Positions 1 to 5,512 of a stretch of 5,512 nucleotides of DNA are shown here, one piece after another. The DNA comes from Puniceicoccaceae bacterium. Its GTDB lineage: Bacteria; Verrucomicrobiota; Verrucomicrobiia; Opitutales; Coraliomargaritaceae. Under the pieces are notes generated by a model. That model saw only the letters and a program-made list of their open reading frames with translations, was not told where the DNA came from and ran no database searches. The stretch covers positions 1 to 5,512 of the forward strand of contig PXBU01000157.1 of assembly GCA_003566795.1 (NCBI GenBank), in the 5' to 3' direction. Each line of letters begins with the position of its first letter. Within the stretch, counting starts at the first letter, position 1. Both the position numbers and the translations under genes were made by a program.

Positions 1-254
1 AAGGTCTCCGGAACATCCCCCGTGCGGATTTCCGGGCCTTTGACATCCATCAAAATGGCGATTTGCCGACCAGTCTGCTCGCAGACGCTGCGCACTCGGC
101 GGATGATCTTGCGCGACCAGGCGTGGTCGGCGTGCGCCATGTTGATCCGGCAGATATCGACACCGGCGTAAATAAGCTTTTTCAGCATGGCCTCGTCTTC
201 TGTCGCTGGGCCGATGGTGAAAATAATTTTGGTTTTTTGGTAAAGGCGTTCCAT
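1..254 (-). CDS. pyk: Pyruvate kinase, N-terminal part (cut by the left window edge)
   Basis: Pyruvate kinase makes ATP and pyruvate from phosphoenolpyruvate and ADP in the last step of glycolysis. Only 84 codons lie in the window; the 3' end is outside. The protein opens with [12 protein letters not shown] (residues 7-18), the first strand of the TIM barrel. [11 protein letters not shown] follows (31-41) and carries the conserved Arg36 and Asn38. [12 protein letters not shown] (68-79) is the second hallmark block, with Asp70, Lys72, Glu75 and Arg77. The start at 254 was chosen because it puts the first barrel strand at the usual distance from the N-terminus; a GTG directly precedes this ATG. 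The gene starts 11 bases after the stop of the upstream hydrolase gene, so the two are probably co-transcribed. No Shine-Dalgarno sequence is visible. Oddity: the serine usual in the N-x-S-H motif is Ala40, and the threonine usual after Asp70 is Val71, both at the potassium site. Family assignment is secure. Confidence 0.93.
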   Translation of the reverse strand, partial: MERLYQKTKIIFTIGPATEDEAMLKKLIYAGVDICRINMAHADHAWSRKIIRRVRSVCEQTGRQIAILMDVKGPEIRTGDVPET

Positions 255-265
255 CACTATGGGGG

Positions 266-1075
266 TTAAACTGCTTGCATAAGTAAAGCAGGGGAGGTGC
301 CGATATCCGGATCGACGACTTCTATGGACAGGTTCCCGCCCAATCCCGCAAACTTTTCCTGCACCAGCGCGACATTGTTACAATCTTTACTCAGGTGGCA
401 GAGATAGACTTTTTGCAGACGGCTTTGGGGGAGAATTTCTGCGAGCATTTCAAAGGTTGCGGTGTTGGACAAGTGGCCATGCCGCCCGCGGATACGCTGT
501 TTGATGGACCATGGGCGCCGCTCGTCCCGCTCCAGCAGGGCCTCATCGTAGTTGGCCTCGATGACCAGGGTCTCGACTTGGCGCAGGTGCTCACGCACAT
601 GGCCGGGCACGTAGCCGAGGTCGGTAATCCATGCCAGACTGCCGGGCGGGGTGAAGAGATCCCCCTCCTCGCCCCAGGAAAAAGTAAAGCCCACCGGATC
701 GTAGGCATCGTGCGGTAGCCGGTAGGAGCGAACCCTGAGGTCGCGAAAGGAAAAGGCAGTGCCCGTTTGGAAGTGCTGCCAATTGACCCGTTTGCGGCAA
801 TATTTTGCCTGCACGGCATCGGCAGTGTCGCGATTGGCGTAGACGGGTAAGTCGGCCCGTTTGGCCAGCCCACGCAGGCCCTGGGCGTGGTCGCTGTGTT
901 CGTGGGTAAGAAATACCGCATCGATGCTGTCGATGGACTCGCCGATAGCTTCCAGCATAGCGGCGATCCTGCGGGCGGAGAAACCGGCATCGACCAGCAC
1001 CTTGGTATGCGCTGTTTGCAGCAGTGCGCAGTTTCCGCTACTGCTGGACCCGAGGATTCTGAAATTGACCGACAT
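266..1075 (-). CDS. MBL-fold metallohydrolase, YycJ/WalJ family
   Basis: A 269-residue cytosolic metallo-beta-lactamase-fold hydrolase, close to the usual length of about 260 for YycJ/WalJ. It opens with the family pattern LGSSSSGN (residues 8-15). The metal-binding THEHSDH block has His58, His60, Asp62 and His63. Further likely ligands are His122 ([11 protein letters not shown]), Asp152 (ITDLGYV) and His227 (CHLSKDCNN), and the family motif GHLSN is at 200-204. A Bacillus anthracis member was reported to act as a 5'-3' double-strand DNA exonuclease in mismatch repair, and in Firmicutes the gene is linked to the WalRK regulators; neither role can be shown here. A short stretch around 135-147 ([11 protein letters not shown]) looks inserted relative to the usual loop before the Asp152 strand. 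The ATG at 1075 is preferred over an in-frame TTG at 1111 because it places the first strand (SVNFRILG) at the N-terminus; neither start has a good ribosome-binding site. pyk follows after 11 bases. Confidence 0.92.
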   Translation of the reverse strand: MSVNFRILGSSSSGNCALLQTAHTKVLVDAGFSARRIAAMLEAIGESIDSIDAVFLTHEHSDHAQGLRGLAKRADLPVYANRDTADAVQAKYCRKRVNWQHFQTGTAFSFRDLRVRSYRLPHDAYDPVGFTFSWGEEGDLFTPPGSLAWITDLGYVPGHVREHLRQVETLVIEANYDEALLERDERRPWSIKQRIRGRHGHLSNTATFEMLAEILPQSRLQKVYLCHLSKDCNNVALVQEKFAGLGGNLSIEVVDPDIGTSPALLMQAV

Positions 1076-1091
1076 AGCAGACAGGCTGAGT

Positions 1092-1105
1092 CCCCATGCC
1101 CCATG
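1092..1105. repeat. 7-bp perfect tandem repeat (CCCCATG x2)
   Basis: Two adjacent copies of CCCCATG lie 17 bases upstream of the chosen yycJ-like start codon. On the minus strand each copy reads CATGGGG and offers an ATG that is out of frame with the hydrolase. It may be a replication-slippage product; no function is implied. Confidence 0.6.
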
Positions 1106-1141
1106 CCTCAAGCTCGATTCAAGGTAAAATCATGTTTTGGG

Positions 1142-1154
1142 TGCCCTCAGGGCA
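1142..1154. other. Small perfect hairpin in the yycJ-like leader
   Basis: TGCCC-TCA-GGGCA forms a 5-bp stem with a 3-base loop, about 67 bases upstream of the yycJ-like start. No U-tract follows closely on either strand, so it is not a standard terminator. It could be an operator half-site pair or chance. Confidence 0.35.
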
Positions 1155-1270
1155 GCTAAACGCACAAAGCCGTTCCAGTTGCAGTCGGGGAATAAATCGG
1201 TTGCGCGAGTCAAACTTCAGTTCGGCATCGCTATCGCGCTGCCGCTACGCTCCCCGCAGTGTTAGCTGGA

Positions 1271-1285
1271 CCCGCTACTGGCGGG
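1271..1285. other. Small perfect hairpin upstream of folE2
   Basis: CCCGC-TACTG-GCGGG forms a 5-bp GC-rich stem with a 5-base loop, 86 bases upstream of folE2. It is followed by GC-rich sequence and not by a T run, so I do not call it a terminator. Chance occurrence in GC-rich DNA is possible. Confidence 0.3.
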
Positions 1286-1344
1286 AAGGCGGCTTCGGGC
1301 TTGCGCATGCTCCCTTTATCTGTAGGCTTGGGATTTTGTAAGGC

Positions 1345-1350
1345 TATGAT
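1345..1350 (+). promoter_or_regulatory. Possible -10 box for folE2
   Basis: TATGAT matches five of six bases of the sigma-70 -10 consensus and would start transcription about 14 bases before the folE2 ATG. No good -35 hexamer lies 16-18 bases upstream, and there is no extended -10 TG. The short leader has no Shine-Dalgarno sequence. This is a weak call based on a single hexamer. Confidence 0.25.
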
Positions 1351-1370
1351 GCCCACCACGATTTTTAGAT

Positions 1371-2351
1371 ATGAACAGCGATTCCACATCCTCGTCGCAT
1401 GACCAGCTGGACCAGTCCGGGACCAAGCCGAGCAAGTTTTATGACAAGAACTTCGTGCTGACGGATGCCTACCGTGCGGGCCTTCCGGACATGCAAAATG
1501 CCGATGCGCTGGAGATTTTCGGGGCGAATGTTCCGATTCTGAAAGTGGGCATTTCCAACTTCCGGTTGCCGCTGCGATACATTACGCCGAGTTCGGACAC
1601 GCTCACGCTGGAGACCTCGGTGACGGGCACGGTCTCGCTGGAGGCTAACCAGAAGGGGATCAACATGTCGCGCATCATGCGGGTGTTTTATGATTTTGAG
1701 GACCGGATCTTCACGCCGGACCTGCTCCGGGAGATTTTACTGGAATACAAGACTCAAATCAAAGCCCGCCGGGCGCAGCTCCGACTCGAATTCGAATACC
1801 CGATTCTCAAGTCCAGCCTCCGCAGCGGCCTCTCCGGCTGGCAGTATTATCGCGCCAGTTTTGAGGGCAAGGTCGACGAGCTGAACCGCTTCCGCAAATA
1901 CATCCACTTCGACTTCATCTACTCCTCCGCCTGCCCGTGCTCCTCGGAACTCTCCGAGCACGCGCGCGAGAGTCGCCAAGTGTATGGCATCCCCCATTCC
2001 CAGCGCAGCACCGCGCGGGTGAGTGTGGAAGTGGCGGGGGAGCAGCATCTCAGCATCGAGGAGCTACAGGCGATCTGCCTCGAGGCTTTGCAGACGGAGA
2101 CACAAGTCATGGTCAAGCGGGAGGACGAGCAGGCCTTTGCCGAGATGAATGGTGCCTTCACCAAATTTGTCGAAGACGCGGCTCGCCTGCTCTACGAGCA
2201 ACTCGACGCGGAACCAAAGATCGTGGACTTCCAGGTCGCCTGCGCCCACCTCGAATCACTGCACTCGCATGATGCCGTGGCGGTGATCAACAAGGGTGTG
2301 CCCAACGGGTTCACCGGGCAGTTTGACGACTTCAAAAGCCTGATTCGGTAG
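1371..2351 (+). CDS. folE2: GTP cyclohydrolase I, type IB (FolE2)
   Basis: FolE2 converts GTP to 7,8-dihydroneopterin triphosphate, the first step of tetrahydrofolate synthesis and a precursor step for queuosine. It is a tunnelling-fold enzyme related to QueF and can replace FolE. The 326-residue protein shows the full family signature: GISNFRLPL (60-68), [15 protein letters not shown] (90-104), [15 protein letters not shown] (186-200) with Cys188, Cys190 and His197, PHSQRS (208-213), the conserved Glu243 and Glu258 region, and [12 protein letters not shown] (291-302), which supplies His293, Glu295 and His298. The first 20 residues are Ser/Asp/Gln-rich and probably disordered. The start at 1371 is the first ATG of the frame; the preceding bases lack a Shine-Dalgarno sequence. 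The gene stands alone between divergent yycJ-like and convergent rodZ genes. In Bacillus subtilis folE2 is controlled by Zur, but I see no Zur-box-like palindrome here. Identification is very firm. Confidence 0.97.
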   Translation: MNSDSTSSSHDQLDQSGTKPSKFYDKNFVLTDAYRAGLPDMQNADALEIFGANVPILKVGISNFRLPLRYITPSSDTLTLETSVTGTVSLEANQKGINMSRIMRVFYDFEDRIFTPDLLREILLEYKTQIKARRAQLRLEFEYPILKSSLRSGLSGWQYYRASFEGKVDELNRFRKYIHFDFIYSSACPCSSELSEHARESRQVYGIPHSQRSTARVSVEVAGEQHLSIEELQAICLEALQTETQVMVKREDEQAFAEMNGAFTKFVEDAARLLYEQLDAEPKIVDFQVACAHLESLHSHDAVAVINKGVPNGFTGQFDDFKSLIR

Positions 2352-2388
2352 GGACTCCGCTCGCCGTTTCCCAACAGATTGCTTTTCT

Positions 2389-2418
2389 AAAAAAACTTAA
2401 TCGCTACCGGACCGCTAG
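2389..2418 (-). terminator. Possible weak terminator after rodZ
   Basis: On the minus strand, imperfect stem CTAGCG-GTC-CGGTAG (2418-2404, one internal mismatch, overlapping the rodZ stop codon) is followed eight bases later by seven Ts (2395-2389). The stem is short and the T run is displaced, so intrinsic termination is doubtful. It lies in the 63-base gap between the convergent folE2 and rodZ genes, where a terminator would be expected. Confidence 0.25.
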
Positions 2419-3230
2419 GGAATGGTGACCCGCGCCGTCCCGGAGGCGCTGGGGCGCATGCGGTCGCCGCCGTGCTCAATGGTGAGGTGTTCACCCGCCG
2501 TGAAGAGGACATCCACCGCGCCGGTTTTTTCCAGTGTTATGCTGTCCCCATCGGCCATCGGGCCACGATACAGCTCGGCGTCATCGGACTGTTGACGGAC
2601 CAGCACGCGAACGTCACCGCTCGCGCGGAGCGTGATGGAGTCGCTGCTAATGGCAGGTTCCGAGGTTTCCGCCGCAGCTGGCTCCGGCTGTTCCATCGCG
2701 GTATCGCTGCCGCCACTGCCTAAAATCGCCCAGATGAGGCCAAAAATCACGAACACCAAAGCCAGCGTGCCGACGAAGATGAGGCCGATCTTGAGGTAAA
2801 ATGTCTTATCGCTTTCGTCCTCCCGCTCACGGAACTCCTCGGTTTCGGGTTCTGCTTCGGGAATATTGGGCTTGGGAAAAATCCGGCCCAGCGAGTCGGG
2901 GTTCTCTTCCGGTTCTGGGGCTTCGGGCTTTTCCGGTTTCTTGAGTTCCATCGCCCCGAACCACTCGCTGCCGGCTTTTTTCCCGAGCCGGGAGCTGCTG
3001 AGCAGTTGTGCGTTGTAGTCGGTTAGGATTTTTTCGACGTCCAGCTTTAAGTAGCGGGCATAGTTCTTAAGAAAGCCGCGTTTATAAATTTCCGGCAGGT
3101 CGAAATCGAAGTGGTTTTGCTCAATACTCGATAAAAAATCACTGCGGATCTTCGTCGCCTCAGCGGCCTCGCGTAAAGAGATGCCTTTACGCTTGCGTGC
3201 TTCTTCCAGTCGTTCCCCGATAGTTTGCAT
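2415..3230 (-). CDS. rodZ: RodZ-like cell shape protein (HTH, one TM helix, DUF4115-type C-terminus)
   Basis: RodZ is an inner-membrane protein that ties the MreB cytoskeleton to the cell-wall elongation machinery. The 271-residue product has the standard order. A cytoplasmic Cro/C1-type HTH domain (about 1-75) opens with [16 protein letters not shown] and contains [16 protein letters not shown] (49-64), the aromatic-rich segment that binds MreB in characterised homologues. A Pro/Glu-rich acidic linker follows (about 97-142). A single membrane helix lies at about 145-171, starting after Lys142 and rich in Leu, Ile, Val and Phe. The C-terminal beta domain (about 196-271) carries [13 protein letters not shown] and [11 protein letters not shown], which fit the RodZ C-terminal (DUF4115) pattern. 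It is somewhat shorter than the 337-residue E. coli protein, mainly in the linker and periplasmic part. The start is supported by a purine-rich AAAGAAAG about seven bases upstream. prmA lies 53 bases upstream on the same strand; no terminator is visible between them, so co-transcription is likely. Confidence 0.9.
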   Translation of the reverse strand: MQTIGERLEEARKRKGISLREAAEATKIRSDFLSSIEQNHFDFDLPEIYKRGFLKNYARYLKLDVEKILTDYNAQLLSSSRLGKKAGSEWFGAMELKKPEKPEAPEPEENPDSLGRIFPKPNIPEAEPETEEFREREDESDKTFYLKIGLIFVGTLALVFVIFGLIWAILGSGGSDTAMEQPEPAAAETSEPAISSDSITLRASGDVRVLVRQQSDDAELYRGPMADGDSITLEKTGAVDVLFTAGEHLTIEHGGDRMRPSASGTARVTIP

Positions 3231-3283
3231 GAATATCTTTCTTTATTGAGTGCCGTCTGGGGAATCGCAAGCACGAATCGTCA

Positions 3284-4180
3284 TCACTTGCGCTGGATCC
3301 GTAAATCAGCCCACTCGCCGTCGACGCGCGAGTCAATTGCCAGCGGCCCAAGTTCCAGCGCGGTGAAACGCGACTCGTAATGCTCGGCGACTTGATCAAG
3401 CTCCTTGGCCAGAATCCCGCTGAGCGCGAGCGTGCCGTGCGGCGCAACCGCCTGGATCAAGTAGTCGGCCTGGGGAATCAGGACATCGGTCTGAATGTTG
3501 GCCAGGATCAGGTCGGCCTGTCGGCCTTTCAGCCCCAACTCCAGATCCGCTACGGCAAAATCAATCGGTGTCGTGATATGTGAATTCTGCCCGGTATTTT
3601 CCCGGCAGACCCGGATGGCTTCGGGATCGAAGTCAAAGGCATAGATATTTTTAAATCCCAGCACGGCGGCCGAGAGCGCGAGCACCCCAGAGCCGCAACC
3701 AGCGTCGATCACATCCATGCTGGCGAATTGATCAGCGTGGGCCTCGCGATAGTCGAGTAAGCGACGGGCGCACAGGCGCGTCGTTTCGTGGGCACCGGTG
3801 CCGAAGGCCATGCCCGCATCCAGATAGACCACTGCGGCCTGCTCTGGCAGGCTCGATTGCCCGCGCTCCCACAAAGGGATCCAGTGCAGCTGGCGGTCGC
3901 TCCAGGGCTTGACGAACTCCTTGTAGGCATTCTGCCAGTCCGCGTCGTGGATCGTGCTGAGGGCAAAGTCCTGCGGCAGCTCTGGAAATTCCCGCCGCAG
4001 CACGGCGAGCTCGGCATCCGCCGCCATCTCATCCGGGAAAAAGCCAAAGACTTCGAAGGGGTCCTCGCGCTCGCGCTGCATCACGCCCCAATGGGCAGAC
4101 TCGATTTCAAAGAAATAACTTTCCAGTCGATCCGCCAGCTCAGCGGAGATGGTGGCGCGCAGTTCGATTTGTTGGCTCAT
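3284..4180 (-). CDS. prmA: Ribosomal protein L11 methyltransferase
   Basis: PrmA uses S-adenosylmethionine to methylate amino groups of ribosomal protein L11 in the cytosol. The 298-residue product is close to the 293 residues of the E. coli enzyme. The N-terminal substrate-recognition domain (about 1-90) ends in DWQNAYKEF (81-89). The family hallmark [18 protein letters not shown] is at 120-137. SAM-binding motif I is [13 protein letters not shown] (157-169), the acidic strand after it is FDFDPEAI (182-189), and the catalytic-site strand is DLILANI (223-229), followed by GTLALSGIL (249-257). The ATG at 4180 is preferred; an in-frame TTG at 4234 would add 18 polar residues that do not resemble the family, and the ATG gives the expected length. 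The upstream sequence has only a poorly spaced GAGAA. The gene is divergent from adh and probably leads a prmA-rodZ unit. Confidence 0.95.
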   Translation of the reverse strand: MSQQIELRATISAELADRLESYFFEIESAHWGVMQREREDPFEVFGFFPDEMAADAELAVLRREFPELPQDFALSTIHDADWQNAYKEFVKPWSDRQLHWIPLWERGQSSLPEQAAVVYLDAGMAFGTGAHETTRLCARRLLDYREAHADQFASMDVIDAGCGSGVLALSAAVLGFKNIYAFDFDPEAIRVCRENTGQNSHITTPIDFAVADLELGLKGRQADLILANIQTDVLIPQADYLIQAVAPHGTLALSGILAKELDQVAEHYESRFTALELGPLAIDSRVDGEWADLRIQRK

Positions 4181-4223
4181 ATTGGGGATTCTCGGTTTCT
4201 GAATGGAGATTTGATTGTGGGTA

Positions 4224-4239
4224 TCTATTTGCAAATGGA
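4224..4239. promoter_or_regulatory. Near-perfect 16-bp palindrome, possible operator
   Basis: TCTATTTGCAAATGGA has a perfect 10-bp core ATTTGCAAAT (4227-4236) and two of three further pairs on each side. It sits in the 83-base divergent gap between prmA and adh and covers the putative adh -35 hexamer, which is where a repressor site would act. The role is inferred from position and symmetry only. Confidence 0.35.
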
Positions 4240-4256
4240 ATCGCCAAGCTTATTAT
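4229..4256 (+). promoter_or_regulatory. Possible sigma-70 promoter for adh
   Basis: TTGCAA (4229-4234, four of six to consensus) and TATTAT (4251-4256, five of six) are spaced by 16 bases. Transcription would start around 4262-4264, at or just before the adh ATG at 4264, giving a leaderless or almost leaderless mRNA. This agrees with the absence of any Shine-Dalgarno sequence. Confidence 0.4.
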
Positions 4257-4263
4257 TCGTAAA

Positions 4264-5265
4264 ATGATACATGCATACGCCGCACAGGAACCCGGAGAAA
4301 AGCTCGAACCGTTTGAATACGACCCCGGCCCGCTCGGGGCGAAAGAGATCGAAATCGACGTGGACTACTGCGGTCTGTGTCACAGCGATGTCAGCATGTG
4401 GCGCAACGACTGGGGGTTGAGTCGCTATCCCTTCGTCCCGGGCCACGAAGTCGTGGGCCGGGTAGCTGCTGTCGGCGATGTGGTCACGCATCTATCGCCC
4501 GGGCAGGTGGTGGGTCTGGGCTGGCAGTCCGGTTACTGTGAGACCTGCCCCTGTTGTTTATCCGGCGACCATAATCTGTGTAGCCAGGCTGATCAGACGA
4601 TCGTGGGGCGGCATGGAGGCTTCGCGGATAAGGTGCGTGCCGAAGCGGCCAGCGTGGTGCCTTTGCCTGAGGGAGTCGATCCCGCTACCGCCGGACCGCT
4701 CTTTTGTGGGGGTATCACGGTTTTTAATCCCTTGATGCAATACGATATCAGTCCCACCGCCAAGGTAGCGGTGATCGGCATAGGTGGGCTGGGGCACTTG
4801 GCCTTGGCTTTCCTGAATGCCTGGGGCTGTGAGGTGACGGCCTTTACCTCAAGTGAGAGTAAGCGCACTGAAGCGCTCAAGCTGGGGGCGCATCAGACAC
4901 TCAACTCCCGCGATGCAGACGAACTGGAGGCGGCCGCCGGGAGCTTCGACCTGATCTTATCGACGGTGAATGTGAAACTGGATTGGGAGGCCTACATGAA
5001 CACACTCAAGCCGAAGGGGCGTCTGCACTTTGTCGGGGCGACGCTGGAGCCGATTGAGCTCGGGGTCTTTTCATTGATTGCGGGTCAACGGCAGGTCTCC
5101 GGTTCGCCGGTGGGGAGTCCCGCGACCATTGCCCGGATGCTGGACTTCGCCGCTCGGCATAAGATCCAACCCGTGGTCGAGCATTTCAAATTTGATCAGG
5201 TGAACGAGGCCATTGCGCACCTGGAAAGCGGGCAGGCTCGCTACCGGGTGGTGTTCCGGCATTAG
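4264..5265 (+). CDS. Zinc-dependent alcohol dehydrogenase, YahK/cinnamyl-alcohol type
   Basis: A 333-residue medium-chain dehydrogenase/reductase that should interconvert an alcohol and its aldehyde with a nicotinamide cofactor in the cytosol. The catalytic zinc ligands are Cys36 (YCGLCHSD), His61 with Glu62 (PGHEVVG) and Cys148 (LFCGG). The structural zinc site is Cys92, Cys95, Cys98 and Cys106. The Rossmann nucleotide loop is GIGGLGH (172-178). The segment after the following strand is FTSSESKR (194-201), without an acidic residue at the strand end, which suggests NADPH preference as in YahK and plant cinnamyl alcohol dehydrogenases. [11 protein letters not shown] (112-122) and GGITVFNPL (149-157) fit that subfamily. 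The substrate is not known, and such enzymes act broadly on aldehydes. The start MIHAYAA matches the normal N-terminus of the subfamily. No Shine-Dalgarno sequence precedes it. The gene is a single unit, divergent from prmA and convergent with the transposase-like frame. Confidence 0.93.
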   Translation: MIHAYAAQEPGEKLEPFEYDPGPLGAKEIEIDVDYCGLCHSDVSMWRNDWGLSRYPFVPGHEVVGRVAAVGDVVTHLSPGQVVGLGWQSGYCETCPCCLSGDHNLCSQADQTIVGRHGGFADKVRAEAASVVPLPEGVDPATAGPLFCGGITVFNPLMQYDISPTAKVAVIGIGGLGHLALAFLNAWGCEVTAFTSSESKRTEALKLGAHQTLNSRDADELEAAAGSFDLILSTVNVKLDWEAYMNTLKPKGRLHFVGATLEPIELGVFSLIAGQRQVSGSPVGSPATIARMLDFAARHKIQPVVEHFKFDQVNEAIAHLESGQARYRVVFRH

Positions 5266-5308
5266 CGTTGCGGATCTGAACAATCGGGCCGTCTTTCATG
5301 CCCAGGCG

Positions 5309-5512
5309 CTACCCGAAAACCCGCGCCCGCATGCCCTGAATCGTCGCCAGACCCTGCCAATCGGCCCCGCGCATCAGAGACACCTTCGGCGGATACTTGC
5401 GCCCTTTCTCCCGCTGCCAGGATTCCAAAAAGCCGCGCACGAATTCCTGGCTACCCAGAATCGCCCCATCGGTAAAGTAACGCACCCGGCAACGCAGCAC
5501 CGTCGCCCGCGG
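5309..5512 (-). CDS. Probable REP-associated tyrosine transposase, C-terminal part (5' end outside the window)
   Basis: The frame is open from the right edge to a TAG at 5309, giving 67 codons. A GTG at 5500 is in frame, but four codons upstream of it are also open, so the real start is most likely outside the window. The visible protein has RCRVRYFTDGAILGSQEFV near its start and MRGADWQGLATIQGMRARVFG at its end. I recognise this pattern (R-C-R-V-R-Y-F-x-D-G, G-S-x-E-F-V, then a basic stretch and R-G-x-D-W-x-G-L) as the C-terminal tail of REP-associated (Y1/HUH-type) transposases common in Verrucomicrobia and Planctomycetes. The catalytic HUH and Tyr motifs would be upstream and are not seen. 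It could be a complete gene cut by the edge or a remnant. Its stop lies 43 bases from the convergent adh stop. Confidence 0.6.
   Translation of the reverse strand, partial: PRATVLRCRVRYFTDGAILGSQEFVRGFLESWQREKGRKYPPKVSLMRGADWQGLATIQGMRARVFG

Larger units (their letters stand above)
1076..1370. other. Divergent intergenic region between yycJ-like gene and folE2
   Basis: This 295-base stretch separates two divergently transcribed genes and must carry promoters for both. I see no convincing coding frame, tRNA or known structured RNA. An open frame at 1096-1341 would give a Ser/Arg-rich peptide with no recognisable domain and is judged spurious. Visible structure consists of a 7-bp tandem duplication at 1092-1105 and two short perfect hairpins at 1142-1154 and 1271-1285. 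A TATGAT box lies near the folE2 end. Confidence 0.6.

Noticed and set aside
391..1104. A 237-codon minus-strand open frame within the yycJ-like gene
   Set aside because: It is a frame-shifted shadow of the hydrolase gene, rich in Ser, Arg, Pro and Cys with no domain; the hydrolase frame carries all metal-binding motifs.
1096..1341. An 81-codon plus-strand frame in the divergent intergenic region
   Set aside because: Its Ser/Arg-rich composition resembles translated non-coding GC-rich DNA, it overlaps the yycJ-like promoter region, and it has no ribosome-binding site or recognisable motif.
1371..3230. A linked new system formed by folE2, rodZ and neighbours
   Set aside because: The genes are on opposite strands, each belongs to a well-known housekeeping family, and nothing in the sequence ties them functionally.
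4181..4234. N-terminal extension of PrmA from a TTG at 4234
   Set aside because: The 18 extra residues do not match the family, the ATG at 4180 gives the normal length, and the extension would run through the divergent promoter and palindrome.
3788..4267. A 159-codon plus-strand frame opposite prmA
   Set aside because: It lies antisense to the strongly conserved prmA frame and shows no motif of its own.
5266..5308. Possible terminator between adh and the transposase-like gene
   Set aside because: Only a 4-bp GGGC/GCCC stem with a 10-base loop is present and no T run follows, so it is not distinguishable from chance.

Overview
This window looks like an ordinary chromosomal stretch from a moderately GC-rich Gram-negative bacterium. 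My best guess is Verrucomicrobiota, class Opitutae. The guess rests on the style of the pyruvate kinase N-terminus, the RodZ protein, weak ribosome-binding sites throughout, and a REP-type transposase tail of the kind I associate with that phylum. It is an inference and could not be tested against a database here.

Layout from left to right. The first 254 bases hold the N-terminal 84 codons of pyruvate kinase (minus strand, cut by the window edge). Eleven bases upstream of it, also on the minus strand, lies a YycJ/WalJ-type metallo-beta-lactamase-fold hydrolase (266-1075). A 295-base divergent intergenic region (1076-1370) with two small hairpins and a 7-bp tandem repeat follows. Then comes folE2, the type IB GTP cyclohydrolase, on the plus strand (1371-2351). 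It converges on rodZ (2415-3230, minus), which sits 53 bases downstream of prmA (3284-4180, minus). An 83-base divergent region (4181-4263), containing a near-perfect 16-bp palindrome and a promoter-like element, separates prmA from a zinc alcohol dehydrogenase (4264-5265, plus). At the right edge a minus-strand reading frame (5309-5512) is the C-terminal end of a probable REP-associated tyrosine transposase whose 5' part lies outside the window.

The genes are mostly housekeeping: glycolysis (pyk), DNA maintenance or cell-envelope-linked hydrolase (yycJ-like), folate synthesis (folE2), ribosomal protein modification (prmA), cell shape (rodZ) and aldehyde/alcohol redox metabolism (adh). They do not form one pathway. 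The likely transcription units are yycJ-pyk and prmA-rodZ on the minus strand, with folE2 and adh each alone on the plus strand. I found no CRISPR array, tRNA, rRNA or new multi-gene system. The points most worth a second look are the altered potassium-site residues in pyruvate kinase, the palindrome and possibly leaderless start of adh, and the transposase tail at the right edge.
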